Positions 37,168 through 46,888 are shown, counted from the stretch's first letter. The stretch is 64,000 nt of DNA from Paenibacillus pabuli NBRC 13638 (GCF_001514495.1 NZ_BCNM01000001.1:848438-912437), one strand, 5' to 3'. Numbers and translations are program-made. The notes: generated from the sequence alone by a model not told the origin.

Positions 37168-38103
37168 TTACCTATGTGGATGATTGCTAGGTAAGACATC
37201 TACTGTTTTTTGTAGACTTGTTTTACGTAGTAATCTTGGTGTCGCTCCATAATATTTTTTAAACATTCGACTAAAATATCCAACGTTTTCAAAGCCTGTT
37301 TGTGAGGCGATTTCGGTAACATTTTTTTCTGAATTTAAGAGTAATTCTTTTGCTTTTGATAATCGATACTGTATTAAGTACTCAACTGGGGTGATGTCAG
37401 CACCTAGTTTAAAACAACGTAATGCCTCACTTTTACTTACTTTCGCTGCATCTGCAATATCGGTAAGGCGAACTTTTCTTTCATAATTTTTATATATGAA
37501 ATCTAACATCAGTTGCAGTCGGGTTTGAAGAATATAATAATTTGAAGAATGTGATGAATTTTCATAAGACTCTTGATGCAAGTACAGCGTCTTCCATATG
37601 GAAGACATTAATACCTGAAGATCAAGTTCTTTTGTCATATTCTTAGAATTCATTAATTCAAACACTATGTTTAAAGAATGAAGAATCTCGTCTTGCCATT
37701 TCACTTTTCTATTTAAGAAAAGTCCTGAAATCGTTGAAAACATTATGGGTTGCACAAATTTCTGAAAGACAAGATGATTTCCACCTGATATGAATTCCGG
37801 AGAAAAAACGATATTTGGAACCAACGCCCTTTCTATAGCTTCATAACCATGAATGACTCGAGTATTGACGAAAATCCCATCCCCTGCTTCAAGTGTTCGT
37901 TTGTTCCCACCTATCCAGTAATCAACTTTCCCTTCTTGAATGAGAGCAAACTCTAACTCAGGATGCCAATGACGGTTAATGGTTTGATTATGAAAATATA
38001 ACGTATCGTCTAGATAATATTGAATGGGGAAATTGATTGAACCGTGAGTGGCAACTTCCCTATATTGTTCGTTAGTTAATATGGCCCCCTGCAATCCAAA
38101 CAC
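37168..38103 (-). CDS. AraC-family regulator (cupin + HTH)
   Basis: The protein has 311 residues. Residues about 45-110 are a cupin-type sensing barrel (HNQTINRHWHPELEFALIQEG split, histidine-rich). Residues about 200-300 are the AraC double HTH (LTDIADAAKVSKSEALRCFK, then FENVGYFSRMFKKYYGATP). It is divergent from the MFS transporter at 38299 with a 195-base shared intergenic region, so it may activate that transporter. The effector is unknown. The odd SKSEALRCFK recognition text differs from the usual S-x-Y-L-x-R-x-F. Confidence 0.88.
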   Translation of the reverse strand: MFGLQGAILTNEQYREVATHGSINFPIQYYLDDTLYFHNQTINRHWHPELEFALIQEGKVDYWIGGNKRTLEAGDGIFVNTRVIHGYEAIERALVPNIVFSPEFISGGNHLVFQKFVQPIMFSTISGLFLNRKVKWQDEILHSLNIVFELMNSKNMTKELDLQVLMSSIWKTLYLHQESYENSSHSSNYYILQTRLQLMLDFIYKNYERKVRLTDIADAAKVSKSEALRCFKLGADITPVEYLIQYRLSKAKELLLNSEKNVTEIASQTGFENVGYFSRMFKKYYGATPRLLRKTSLQKTVDVLPSNHPHR

Positions 38104-38298
38104 CTCCTGAAATTCGGCGATATTGTACTACAAATTCACTTTATACTGCAAGTATGTATTGAAAAATAGAGATAAATTAATAAAAAGAGTTTAGAGAAAC
38201 AATAATTCTAATTATGAATGAAACGGAGGCAGTAACAAGGTCAAGGTATATCAGTAACGAATATCAGAATCAAAAAATACTAAAGATGAGGTACTCTT

Positions 38299-39510
38299 GT
38301 GGAACAATATAATAATAAAACAATAATTCTTAATATTAACAAGTGGAAAATTTCTTTGTTTGTTTTCTTTGCTCTGTCGGGAATGGCTTTTTCTTCGTGG
38401 ACTTCGAGAACACCTGAGGTAAGAGATATTCTTCATGCATCTACGTCAATAATGGGCTGGATCATTTTTGGAATTGCGGCGGGCGCAATTGTTGGTCTTG
38501 TATCTGCAAGTTCGGTGATCCGTCATATAGGAGCACGAAAAGCAATTGCCTTAAGCGTTATCATTTTGTCTTTAGGATTGCTTATAGCGGGTTTTAGTAT
38601 TCTATTGGCTATAAAGCTGCTTGTTTTCTCAGGTCTTGTTGTTTTCGGGCTTGGTTATGGAATTATAGACGTAGCTCAAAATGTGGAGGGAGCAGCACTT
38701 GAGCGAAGTACCAATAAAACATTACTTCCCGCTCTTCACGCATCATTTAGTGGAGGTACTCTCTTAGGAGTAGGCTTAGGCTCACTTGCCATATCGGTAA
38801 AAATTCCTGTCTTTATACATTTTATAATCATTGCTTTTGTGATTATCTTGTTTGGAGTTATTTGTATAAAGTATTTACCGACGGCTACAGGAAAAGTAGA
38901 CCTAATAACTAATCATCATTCAGTCAGTTCTCCACAAACCAAGGTTAGCATCTTCAAAGAGTTAAGACTAGTTTACATTGGTATTATTGTTATGGGAATG
39001 GCTTTGGCAGAAGGTACGGCAAATGATTGGTTACCCATTTTATTTGTAGATGCTTACCAGGTGACTCATGTTACAGGTACGATTGTATACGGTGTTTTTT
39101 TATTAGCTATGCTAATCGGCCGAATGTCCGGTGGCTTCTTACTAGACCGCTTTGGCCGAGTTCCAATATTGGTATCAGCTGCAATCATAGCCGTATCGGG
39201 ATTAGCTGTTGTGATACTTGATATTAATTTCTACTTTGCTGCAGCAGGAGTTTTTTTATGGGGAATCGGTGCATCTTTAGGATTTCCGGTAGGTTTGTCC
39301 GCTGCTGGAGATAATCCCAATGGTGCAACAGAGAGAGTTGCTTTCGTTTCCACGTTAGGTTATTTAGCTTTTTTGGTTGGGCCCCCTTTCATTGGACTTT
39401 TAGGTGAATCAGTAGGGCTGCTCTATGCCCTGCTTGTAGTAATAATTGCTGTATTGATCGCTGGATTGTTCTCTCCAGCTGCCAAGAAAATTGAAACTAA
39501 ATCCTCTTAA
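38299..39510 (+). CDS. MFS transporter, YbjJ-like
   Basis: The protein has 403 residues from a GTG at 38299. About twelve membrane segments are visible. It follows the E. coli YbjJ sequence pattern closely in FSSWTSRTPEVRDIL, NVEGAALERSTNKTLLP and AEGTANDWLPILFVD, including the YLAFLVGPPFIGLLGE segment. YbjJ-type proteins are poorly characterised exporters or sugar-type permeases. It is divergent from an AraC regulator and convergent with the nitronate monooxygenase across a bidirectional terminator. Confidence 0.87.
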   Translation: MEQYNNKTIILNINKWKISLFVFFALSGMAFSSWTSRTPEVRDILHASTSIMGWIIFGIAAGAIVGLVSASSVIRHIGARKAIALSVIILSLGLLIAGFSILLAIKLLVFSGLVVFGLGYGIIDVAQNVEGAALERSTNKTLLPALHASFSGGTLLGVGLGSLAISVKIPVFIHFIIIAFVIILFGVICIKYLPTATGKVDLITNHHSVSSPQTKVSIFKELRLVYIGIIVMGMALAEGTANDWLPILFVDAYQVTHVTGTIVYGVFLLAMLIGRMSGGFLLDRFGRVPILVSAAIIAVSGLAVVILDINFYFAAAGVFLWGIGASLGFPVGLSAAGDNPNGATERVAFVSTLGYLAFLVGPPFIGLLGESVGLLYALLVVIIAVLIAGLFSPAAKKIETKSS

Positions 39511-39558
39511 AAGTTAATATCTTAAATAATTATCTAGATAAAGACAAAAAAACTTCAT

Positions 39559-39608
39559 AAAAGTGGTGACCTTTTCCCGAGTGGATTCCGGAAATGGTCA
39601 CCACTTTT
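39559..39608. terminator. Bidirectional terminator
   Basis: AAAAGTGGTGACC pairs perfectly with GGTCACCACTTTT over a 24-base loop, between the convergent MFS and nitronate monooxygenase genes. Confidence 0.85.
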
Positions 39609-39660
39609 GGTTTATGAAATGATATTCTTCGTTTTTAGATGTTTCAGAAGATTTTTTTCG

Positions 39661-40617
39661 TTATGAAATAGCATTAACAATCTCATCTATAACCTGTTTG
39701 CAAGTTTTAATTTCTTTGATCCCTCCTGCCGATGGAGAGATGGAAATTGTACCAACCTCCAGATTTCCGTCAAGTAATCCCGTTTTAAATCCGTTTTTTA
39801 TATAGGTTCCAGCTTCATCGTGTTTTCCTTCTTTAATAAGTTGAAAGGCTCTCTTACCTCCAATTGTAGGGATGGTTCGTTCATTAACTCCTTCAAGTCT
39901 GAGAAATTCATCACTAGTAACTTGAAGAATTGCTTGCTTGGCCGCATCACTGGCAGGATTCTCATGAGTCGCTACAAAACGAGTGCCCATGTATACTCCT
40001 TCTGCGCCTAAATCCATCACAGCTTTTACCCCTCTGCCATCGATAACTCCTCCTGCTGCAATAACGGGGATCTTCAAAGAATCTGTCGCTTGAGGGACAA
40101 GCGTAAACAGGCTAATTTCATACTGGCTAATATGGCCTCCTGCTTCATTTCCAGTTACAATAAGGGCATCTACTCCTGCAGTCTCAGCTTCAATTAAATT
40201 TTGAACTGTTGGGTTAATTGGGCGGTAAATTACTGTGAAACCGTGTTTTTTTAATTTTTCTATTTCGTTTCGGTGCATTATAACTCCGATTACTACAACT
40301 ATCTTTACGTTCTCTTCAACTAAAACATCAAACAATGCGTTAGTGAATGAACTTGTACCATTAGCATCGAAGGGTAAAATGTAATTGACTGCAAACGGTC
40401 TATCCGTCAACTCCCTTACTTTCCTGATCTCACTTCGTACGTTCTCTACAAATTCATCCAAACTCCTCGCGGAGTTGTTTTGTCCAGCGTTGGGCCCAAG
40501 GACTCCCATTCCTCCAGCATTCGAGACTGCAGCAACAAATTTAGCCGAGGTAACCCAGCTCATAGCTGCAGATATAATGGGATACTTGATCCCCAGTAAT
40601 TTGGTTACTCTATTCAT
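39661..40617 (-). CDS. Nitronate monooxygenase (2-nitropropane dioxygenase family)
   Basis: The protein has 318 residues from the ATG behind AAAGGAG; an upstream extension to 40737 lacks a ribosome site. A TIM barrel with FMN-binding features is visible: YPIISAAMSWVTSAKFVAAV at the start, VTGNEAGGH with the catalytic histidine, AAGGVIDGRG and GAEGVYMGTRFVAT. It detoxifies alkyl nitronates such as propionate-3-nitronate, a plant and fungal toxin. It is divergent from an HxlR regulator with a palindrome between them, so it is probably induced by that regulator. Confidence 0.88.
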   Translation of the reverse strand: MNRVTKLLGIKYPIISAAMSWVTSAKFVAAVSNAGGMGVLGPNAGQNNSARSLDEFVENVRSEIRKVRELTDRPFAVNYILPFDANGTSSFTNALFDVLVEENVKIVVVIGVIMHRNEIEKLKKHGFTVIYRPINPTVQNLIEAETAGVDALIVTGNEAGGHISQYEISLFTLVPQATDSLKIPVIAAGGVIDGRGVKAVMDLGAEGVYMGTRFVATHENPASDAAKQAILQVTSDEFLRLEGVNERTIPTIGGKRAFQLIKEGKHDEAGTYIKNGFKTGLLDGNLEVGTISISPSAGGIKEIKTCKQVIDEIVNAIS

Positions 40618-40735
40618 AAAAAAACTCCTTTCATACCAATCCAAGATAATTACCACTAGCTCCCTACATACCATCGTTGAGTTAGTAATCGATGTTTCAT
40701 ATAATAAACACATCACTTTAACATTGGAAGTAGGC

Positions 40736-40763
40736 AAAAAAATGTGACCTAGTCACTTTTTTA
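40736..40763. promoter_or_regulatory. Operator candidate for the HxlR regulator
   Basis: GTGAC-CTA-GTCAC (40744-40756) is a perfect palindrome embedded in A-run and T-run flanks, in the gap between divergent nitronate monooxygenase and HxlR genes. Confidence 0.5.
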
Positions 40764-40792
40764 GTACTAATGGAGAGAAAGGAAGATATACT

Positions 40793-41179
40793 ATGGGCCG
40801 CATCTGTAAGGATGGTATCAACTCTGATTTAATCAATGGAGACTCAATTGTATATGGTTTAATTCATACCCAACATGTACTTTCAGGAAGATGGAAAATT
40901 ATGATTCTTTGGCTTCTTTCAACGCAAAAACGACGTTTTGGGGAGATTAAGTCCACATTCACTAATATTTCACAAGGATCCTTAACTAAGCAACTAAGAG
41001 AATTAGAGAAAGATGGGTTTATCGAGCGCCATGTTTTCTCAGAAATTCCGCCCAAAGTGGAATATTCTTTAACCGAAAAAGGAATGGATTTTCTTCCTAT
41101 ATTAAAAAGTGTGGAACAATTTGGGGAAAAGTATGGTCAAAATTCTCTTAACAAAGAACCAACTGATGATATGACCTAA
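40793..41179 (+). CDS. HxlR-family transcriptional regulator
   Basis: The protein has 128 residues: a winged helix of the HxlR type, with GRWKIMILWLLSTQKRRFGE, then NISQGSLTKQLRELEKDGFI and the wing VEYSLTEKG. A cysteine near the N-terminus (GRICKDG) is in the position used by redox or electrophile-sensing HxlR proteins. The ATG follows GAAAGGAAG. Divergent from the nitronate monooxygenase gene, it probably controls it and itself through the palindrome at 40744-40756. Confidence 0.9.
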   Translation: MGRICKDGINSDLINGDSIVYGLIHTQHVLSGRWKIMILWLLSTQKRRFGEIKSTFTNISQGSLTKQLRELEKDGFIERHVFSEIPPKVEYSLTEKGMDFLPILKSVEQFGEKYGQNSLNKEPTDDMT

Positions 41180-41440
41180 CTTACCATCGTTAAGTAACAG
41201 CCTAGTAAGCACTATATAATCAATAGGACGTATAAATTTCCGGTTACGAAAACACCAAAGAAATTCACTATTTCACTATTTAAATTGGCGACTTTCTTAA
41301 ACTTTAAGATGTCCTCCCCGTTGTCTTCTTTTACGATTACAATGGGTACATTTTAACTTGAGGTTGGAAAATCGGAAATAACGTTACTGGAAAAAATCGC
41401 TAAAGTGATGAGTGGTAAAACTAAATCCGCCACTATGTAG
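41180..41440. other. Intergenic, nothing recognised
   Basis: No open frame with a ribosome site and no repeat is seen between the HxlR stop and the terminator of the isomerase operon. Confidence 0.5.
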
Positions 41441-41481
41441 TTAAAAAGTCTACCAACAGTTTTAGTAAACTAATGGTAGAC
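41441..41481 (-). terminator. Terminator of the araA operon
   Basis: On the minus strand GTCTACCA and TGGTAGAC flank a further AGTTT/AAACT pairing and are followed by TTTTTAAC, about 55 bases after the araA stop. Confidence 0.8.
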
Positions 41482-41535
41482 CCTAGATTATAATTGGCTT
41501 TGTTCGGTTCAAATGATTTTCAAGTCCAACACTAA

Positions 41536-43029
41536 CTAGTGATTCAATCTATAATAGAGATCATTCCAGCGGATTTCATTCTCCAAGGAATCCAACGTGG
41601 TCGAAGTGTTGATAACTAGGCATTCAATTCCTGCCATGCGCGCCCAATCTTTAAGCTGCTCGCTCGTTACATGGAAAGAGAATCCAAAGTGATGTGCGCC
41701 CCCTGCAAGAATCCAAGCCTCTGCCGCTTTAGTCAATGACGGTTCGGGTTTCCAGAGCAAGCTGGCTACGGGAAGGTGAGGCATGCGTTTTTCATTCTGT
41801 ACCGCATTCACTTCATTAACGATCAAACGGAAACGGTCACCCATGTCCACCACGGTTGCGTTAACCCCTTTGCCGCTTGCTCCATTAAAGATCAGACGGG
41901 CGGGGTCACCCTTACCGCCTACAAATAGAGGGTGCACTTCAATTCTCGGTCTGTCTGCTGCTAGTGTCGGGCATATTTCCAGCATATGTGAACCCAGTAC
42001 CATCGCGTTACCTTTTTGCAAATGATACGTGTAATCTTCCATGAAAGAAGTACCTTTGTTATCGGCCATCATTTTCATCATCCGTACCAAGGCTGCCGTT
42101 TTCCAATCTCCTTCCCCGCCAAATCCATAACCTGCTGCCATTAGACGCTGTGCCGCCAACCCGGGCAACTGTTTTAAACCATGCAGATCCTGAAAGCTGG
42201 TTACAAACGCAGTATAACCACCTTCATTCAGGAATTCAGTCAGAGCAATTTCCATTCTTGCCTGTTCATGGATTGCCTCTCTTTCAGCTCCTTCAATACG
42301 ACCGTTATCAGTGAAATCATACAATTCGGTATATTCATCCATCAGTTCCCGTACCTTGGCTTCACTCACTTCTTTAACGCGTTCGGCTAAATCACCCGCT
42401 GGATATCCGTTAATAGTCCACCCGAATTTTATTTGTCCTTCGACTTTGTCCCCTTCAGTCACAGCCACATAGCGCATGTTATCACCGAATCTGGCGATTT
42501 TCATAGTTTGGCTCTCGGTGTAACCAGCGGAGGTCTTCATCCATGCACCAATTCTTGTGCGTACCTCTTCATCTTTCCAATGCCCTGCAATAATTTTTCT
42601 TGCCGTTCCGAGGCGTGCGCCAATAAAACCAAACTCCCGGTCGCCATGCGCCGCTTGATTCAAGTTCATAAACTCCATGTCGATGCTGTCCCAAGGAATG
42701 TCCACATTATACTGGGTATGCAGATGAAGCAACGGCTTGCGCAATTGATTCAATCCAGAGATCCACATTTTAGCTGGTGAGAAGGTATGCATCCATGTTA
42801 GGATGCCCGCACAGTTTTCACTGGAGTTTGCCTCAAGACAAACACGGCGAATCGCTTCAGGAGTAGTGACTACTTCTTTGAATTGAATGGAGTATGGAAG
42901 GTTAGCCTCATGATTCAATTCAGCAATCATTTTTTTGGAGTTACTCTCTACTTTGGACAATACATCATCTCCGTACAAACCTTGACTTCCTGTCACGAAC
43001 CAAAATACATAAGGTTTAGCATGCAACAT
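41536..43029 (-). CDS. araA: L-arabinose isomerase
   Basis: The protein has 497 residues from the ATG behind GGAGG (MLHAKPY); an in-frame start 15 bases earlier is possible. Family hallmarks are intact: VFWFVTGSQGLYG at the start, FGGEGDWKTAALV and SFMEDYTYH with the two catalytic glutamates, LGSHMLEICPT and HHFGFS with the metal-binding histidines. It converts L-arabinose to L-ribulose and, as known for the family, D-galactose to D-tagatose with lower preference. It is the last gene of a four-gene operon (kinase, aldolase, epimerase-like, isomerase), in which no AraD-type epimerase is present. Confidence 0.95.
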   Translation of the reverse strand: MLHAKPYVFWFVTGSQGLYGDDVLSKVESNSKKMIAELNHEANLPYSIQFKEVVTTPEAIRRVCLEANSSENCAGILTWMHTFSPAKMWISGLNQLRKPLLHLHTQYNVDIPWDSIDMEFMNLNQAAHGDREFGFIGARLGTARKIIAGHWKDEEVRTRIGAWMKTSAGYTESQTMKIARFGDNMRYVAVTEGDKVEGQIKFGWTINGYPAGDLAERVKEVSEAKVRELMDEYTELYDFTDNGRIEGAEREAIHEQARMEIALTEFLNEGGYTAFVTSFQDLHGLKQLPGLAAQRLMAAGYGFGGEGDWKTAALVRMMKMMADNKGTSFMEDYTYHLQKGNAMVLGSHMLEICPTLAADRPRIEVHPLFVGGKGDPARLIFNGASGKGVNATVVDMGDRFRLIVNEVNAVQNEKRMPHLPVASLLWKPEPSLTKAAEAWILAGGAHHFGFSFHVTSEQLKDWARMAGIECLVINTSTTLDSLENEIRWNDLYYRLNH

Positions 43030-43044
43030 ATCGTTATCCTCCAC

Positions 43045-44094
43045 TTAGTTAGATTTAAAATTTAATTCAATTTCATATTGAACGGTTTCTCCTGGCTGAA
43101 GCATCCTTAACGAATCGGTCTTGCGCTCCTCCGCTCTACCTTTGGTCCAGCAATTGGACGGTTCTATTCCCAGTACATGCTCACCAGCACCTGGCATTCT
43201 CCACTGTACCAATCTGGGTAACGTTACTGGATCCCACTTCAATTCCACGGTGAGACCCTTTGAGGAAGAATTAAAATCGTTTACAGGGAATGAAGGACTA
43301 ATAATCTGGACACTGATCTTCTCTTGCTGCTCTAATGGTTCATGGTAGTAAACTTGTTCCGTAAAAAGAGGATCTGGGGCCTGCCACTCGTGTAACCTGG
43401 ACATATCCATCCCTGCATCACGAGAGGTAGATTTGCTTTCCGGCAATACAATGATCGTATCTTCCATTAGTAGAGGAAAACCGAAGTTAAAATGATATAG
43501 CATCATGTGCGGCACTGGTATGAAACTTACATTTTCGACAGTATCCATAATCTTCAGACGGTTCTCCCCAAGCCTGCTTATGATTGTACGAGTTAGGCGA
43601 AGTGTATGGCCGAAAATCGATGTTTCCTCCAACACTCCGCGTGTGAACATCTCATAATCGGTTCCATGCCATTCTGCGTAATAGGAAGTCTGACGGGCTG
43701 GAGTATGATGAATTTGTCCGTGCAAGCCAAATGATCCATACTCATCCTGTCCCGATGCTCCTACCTGTGATAAGCCACAAGTCATCAGCAAACCGCCTGA
43801 AGCTGAACGTAGCCAGTTATTTCCTTCAGCGTCATAGTAAGAAGAATGGGGATTCCCATTGCTTGCAGACCAGCTAACCGGGATACCACAAAATTCAGCT
43901 AGCGAGATATCCATCCCTTTGCTGGGGTGAACCCAATAGGAGAGTCCAGCACCCGTACGCACTTGAAAGGCCTCTTGACCTGCCTCCGGTCCTTCCCTCA
44001 TAACAAAACGCTGTACTCCACCAAGTTGATCCATTCTGCCAACCCTCGACTCCAATTCACGCCGGGTCCATTCCTTGCCATAAAGTCTTACCAT
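43045..44094 (-). CDS. Aldose-1-epimerase-like protein (DUF4432 type)
   Basis: The protein has 349 residues from the ATG behind GAAGGAG. The order of motifs (VRTGAGLSYWVHPSKGMDIS, FGLHGQIHHTPA with paired histidines, and a C-terminal LGIEPSNCW) fits the galactose-mutarotase-like superfamily, DUF4432 branch. It probably equilibrates anomers of the sugar handled by the operon, or a related keto form. It lies 15 bases upstream of araA and about 35 bases downstream of the aldolase gene, so it is surely co-transcribed. Confidence 0.82.
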   Translation of the reverse strand: MVRLYGKEWTRRELESRVGRMDQLGGVQRFVMREGPEAGQEAFQVRTGAGLSYWVHPSKGMDISLAEFCGIPVSWSASNGNPHSSYYDAEGNNWLRSASGGLLMTCGLSQVGASGQDEYGSFGLHGQIHHTPARQTSYYAEWHGTDYEMFTRGVLEETSIFGHTLRLTRTIISRLGENRLKIMDTVENVSFIPVPHMMLYHFNFGFPLLMEDTIIVLPESKSTSRDAGMDMSRLHEWQAPDPLFTEQVYYHEPLEQQEKISVQIISPSFPVNDFNSSSKGLTVELKWDPVTLPRLVQWRMPGAGEHVLGIEPSNCWTKGRAEERKTDSLRMLQPGETVQYEIELNFKSN

Positions 44095-44129
44095 CACTGT
44101 AGCTCCTTCAAATTTTGGTTGGTCAAGCT

Positions 44130-45008
44130 CTAGGCTTTTCCCGCACTTCCGAAAATTCTCATAGTTCGTACAATGTCCTCCTGAATGGCCTCCATGGCCC
44201 ATTTAGAAAGATCATGATAGTAACTTTTTTTGTTTTGAGCTCTATTTTCATTCAATTTCGACTGAATTGTATTGGCCACCTCAAATGCCATGTTTGAATA
44301 GTAGTTAAGCTTGCGAATTCCGCATTGAATAGATTTCACATAGGCTGCTTCATCCAGTCCGGATCCTCCATGCATCACCAGCGGCATGCCGGTTATATCC
44401 TTAATCAACTGCAGACGGTCAAAATCCAGGACAGGTTCTTTGGTGTAGACGCCGTGTGCGGTTCCATAAGCGACGGCCAGAGCATCAATATTTGTATTTT
44501 CTATAAATGTCTTGGCTTCCTTTGGATTGGTGTAGATATCATCCGGATCATACTCTTCCTCTTCTTCCTCATCCCCGCCGCCCTCGGGGCGAAGTATCTT
44601 GCCAAGCTCGGCTTCAACTGAAACACCGAGAGCTTTCGCAATTTTGCTGATCTCATTCGTCTGTCTAATATTCTCTTCAAGCTGCAAATGTGCACCGTCA
44701 AACATGATAGAGGAAAAGCCAAGTTTCATCGCACGGATCAAAATCTCATGATCTTGCCCATGATCAAGATGCACAGCAACTGGAACCTTGGCTTTTCTCG
44801 CGGCTTCTAGCATAATCGGAGCAATAACCTCAAGCGGCACAAGGGGAATATGAACTTCAGCGAAGGAAAGAATTACCGGCGATTGTGAATCTTCGGCGGC
44901 AGCAATGATGCCCCGGATCAATTCCAGATTATTAACATTGTAGGCACCAACGGCGTAATTCTTGGCTTCAGCATCTTTCATCAGCTCATTTAGCGTAACT
45001 AAAGGCAT
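44130..45008 (-). CDS. Class II ketose-(bis)phosphate aldolase (KbaY/GatY/Fba family)
   Basis: The protein has 292 residues. Zinc ligands and active site are visible: HLDHGQD (about residues 81-87), EAELGKI, GTAHGVY and MHGGSGL. The loop after GKI is replaced by an acidic stretch of six glutamates (GGGDEEEEEEYDPDD), unlike the usual short loop. The enzyme should split a ketose phosphate into DHAP and an aldehyde. With AraA and an FGGY kinase, likely substrates are L-ribulose-1-phosphate or tagatose (bis)phosphate. It lies 40 bases downstream of the kinase gene. Substrate assignment is inference. Confidence 0.85.
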   Translation of the reverse strand: MPLVTLNELMKDAEAKNYAVGAYNVNNLELIRGIIAAAEDSQSPVILSFAEVHIPLVPLEVIAPIMLEAARKAKVPVAVHLDHGQDHEILIRAMKLGFSSIMFDGAHLQLEENIRQTNEISKIAKALGVSVEAELGKILRPEGGGDEEEEEEYDPDDIYTNPKEAKTFIENTNIDALAVAYGTAHGVYTKEPVLDFDRLQLIKDITGMPLVMHGGSGLDEAAYVKSIQCGIRKLNYYSNMAFEVANTIQSKLNENRAQNKKSYYHDLSKWAMEAIQEDIVRTMRIFGSAGKA

Positions 45009-45048
45009 TCTTATACATCTCCTGTCTACTTTTCGTTCAGTCAGAAAT

Positions 45049-46572
45049 CTACCTTTCCATGGGTTCGTTTGACATTACTTCGTTAACCGCTTGATACAAG
45101 CGTTTATATTTGGCGTAATTCTCGTCATATTGCTTCCGATTTTTTGCTTGAGGATGAAATGTTTTATTCACTTTCACCAAACGTCGTGTAGCTTCCTCAT
45201 AAGAAGAGAACTCACCAAGCGCTACTCCGCAAAGGATGATGGTGCCTAATATTCCTGCTTCATCTATATCAAGTGCAACGATCGTTTTATTCATAATGTC
45301 TGCTTTGATTTGTAACCACAGATCTGACTTGGCCCCGCCACCACAAGCTCGTAATTTATCAATCCGGATTCCCGCTTGTTCCAGGCATTCTATATTTTGC
45401 CTCATCTCATAGGTAACGCCTTCCATTAAAGCTCTAAATAAATCTGACTTCGTAGTGTTGAAATCAATCCCTAGTACAGCTCCTACTGCCAAAGGATTCA
45501 TATACGGAGTGCCTGATCCTGCGAAGTGCGGCAGCACCAGAATATTGGTGGGTCTGTCACTAACGTTCTCACTCATAATGTCATATACACTTCGTCCCGT
45601 TAGATCCGCTTCCATTTTCTCTTCATAGCCAAACTGATCTCTATACCATTTGAGTAAAGAACCCCCCGTAAAATTAAAAGCGTAGGTTGCATATTTTCCT
45701 TTGATAAATGGAACCAGAGCTAGATTGCTGGATGCCATATCCTGTTGATTTATCGTCTCTTTACTAAAAACCGGTGTGATACACTCTACTGTTCCAATTC
45801 CATCAACAGCCGAGCCTTCTTCTGTTATCCCCGCTCCTATAGCAGCGCACACCTGATCATGCCCGCCTAATACCAGTTTGAAATCAGAAGGTAACCCGAA
45901 GTTTTGTGCTGCCTCCAGCGAAATCTGACCGACTACTGTTCCCAGAGCTGCAATCTCCGGAAATATCCTTTTGTGTAAGCCAGCCACCTCTATAATATGT
46001 TCATCCCACTGGAGCCTACGGACATCAAATGCCATTGTTCTGGAGGCCAAAGAATAATCCAGAATAGGGCCGGCACCCAGCTTGTAAAGAATATAGGAGC
46101 CAAAAGGAAGAAACGTATGAATCTTTGCATAAATATCCGGCTGCTCCTCCCGGTACCACATCAATTTAGAGAGCGTATACATTGAATGAGGCTTCAAGCC
46201 TGTTTTATGGATAATTTCATCCGCTTCTATTTTTTTGATAAACGCTTTTAATTGCTCATTTCCCCTGCTGTCGATATAAAGCAAGCTGTTCCCAAGCTCT
46301 CTGCCTTCCTTGTCGATGAAAACTGCAGCTTCTCCAAAGGAAGAAATTGAAATACCAGCGAGATGAGTACTCCGTTTGTTATACTCTCTTATTACAGAAT
46401 GCATTATGGATTGAACTGCTTCCCAAACAATCTGAGGATTCAATTCAAAATAACCGCTTATCGGCGACTCCATACTGTATTCCTCATACGCTTGAGCCAT
46501 CACATTACCATCAGAATTCGTAATTATGCACTTCGCTCCTGTCGACCCAATGTCCAATCCAATTAAATCCAT
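45049..46572 (-). CDS. FGGY-family carbohydrate kinase
   Basis: The protein has 507 residues. It has the phosphate-1 motif GLDIGSTGAKCIITN at the start, the adenosine-site FGGY signature region (GGGAKSDLWLQIKADIMN) and VLGGHDQVCAAIGAG. It is closer to xylulokinase/L-fuculokinase than to AraB. It would phosphorylate the ketose made by the isomerase. It is the first gene of the operon; AAGGAGGG precedes the ATG. Whether position 1 or 5 is phosphorylated decides the pathway; the presence of a class II aldolase suggests position 1. Confidence 0.88.
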   Translation of the reverse strand: MDLIGLDIGSTGAKCIITNSDGNVMAQAYEEYSMESPISGYFELNPQIVWEAVQSIMHSVIREYNKRSTHLAGISISSFGEAAVFIDKEGRELGNSLLYIDSRGNEQLKAFIKKIEADEIIHKTGLKPHSMYTLSKLMWYREEQPDIYAKIHTFLPFGSYILYKLGAGPILDYSLASRTMAFDVRRLQWDEHIIEVAGLHKRIFPEIAALGTVVGQISLEAAQNFGLPSDFKLVLGGHDQVCAAIGAGITEEGSAVDGIGTVECITPVFSKETINQQDMASSNLALVPFIKGKYATYAFNFTGGSLLKWYRDQFGYEEKMEADLTGRSVYDIMSENVSDRPTNILVLPHFAGSGTPYMNPLAVGAVLGIDFNTTKSDLFRALMEGVTYEMRQNIECLEQAGIRIDKLRACGGGAKSDLWLQIKADIMNKTIVALDIDEAGILGTIILCGVALGEFSSYEEATRRLVKVNKTFHPQAKNRKQYDENYAKYKRLYQAVNEVMSNEPMER

Positions 46573-46668
46573 TTCAGCCCTCCTTCGCCTCCCTACTACT
46601 CTATTTTAGAGAGGGAACAGATTGACTTCTTGCTATAACTTGCTGAACCATGTATTAAAAATTGTTTA

Positions 46669-46888
46669 TTCTACCATTACCAGCCGACACAAGGCGGGAA
46701 CACCCACGCAGTTACTTGACAAGCTTCATTGGGGATCTACATGTAAATGGCTATGCCGGCTATCATAAGTTGCAGCTGAAGAGAACGCAGCGGGGGAATT
46801 ACCTACAGCTTGAATCAGTGGGAAAACAGGGAAACTTACAGTATTCATGAAAGAAGGACGGCTGGAAATCGACACAACGTAAAATAAC
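46669..46888 (+). pseudogene. IS66-type transposase remnant
   Basis: Frame-shifted pieces read YHYQPTQGGN, then REHPRSYLTSFIGDLHVNGY with AGYHKL, and after a deletion FMKEGRLEID, which match the central and C-terminal parts of IS66 transposases. No ends remain. It lies directly upstream of the kinase operon and may have reshaped its promoter. Confidence 0.65.
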
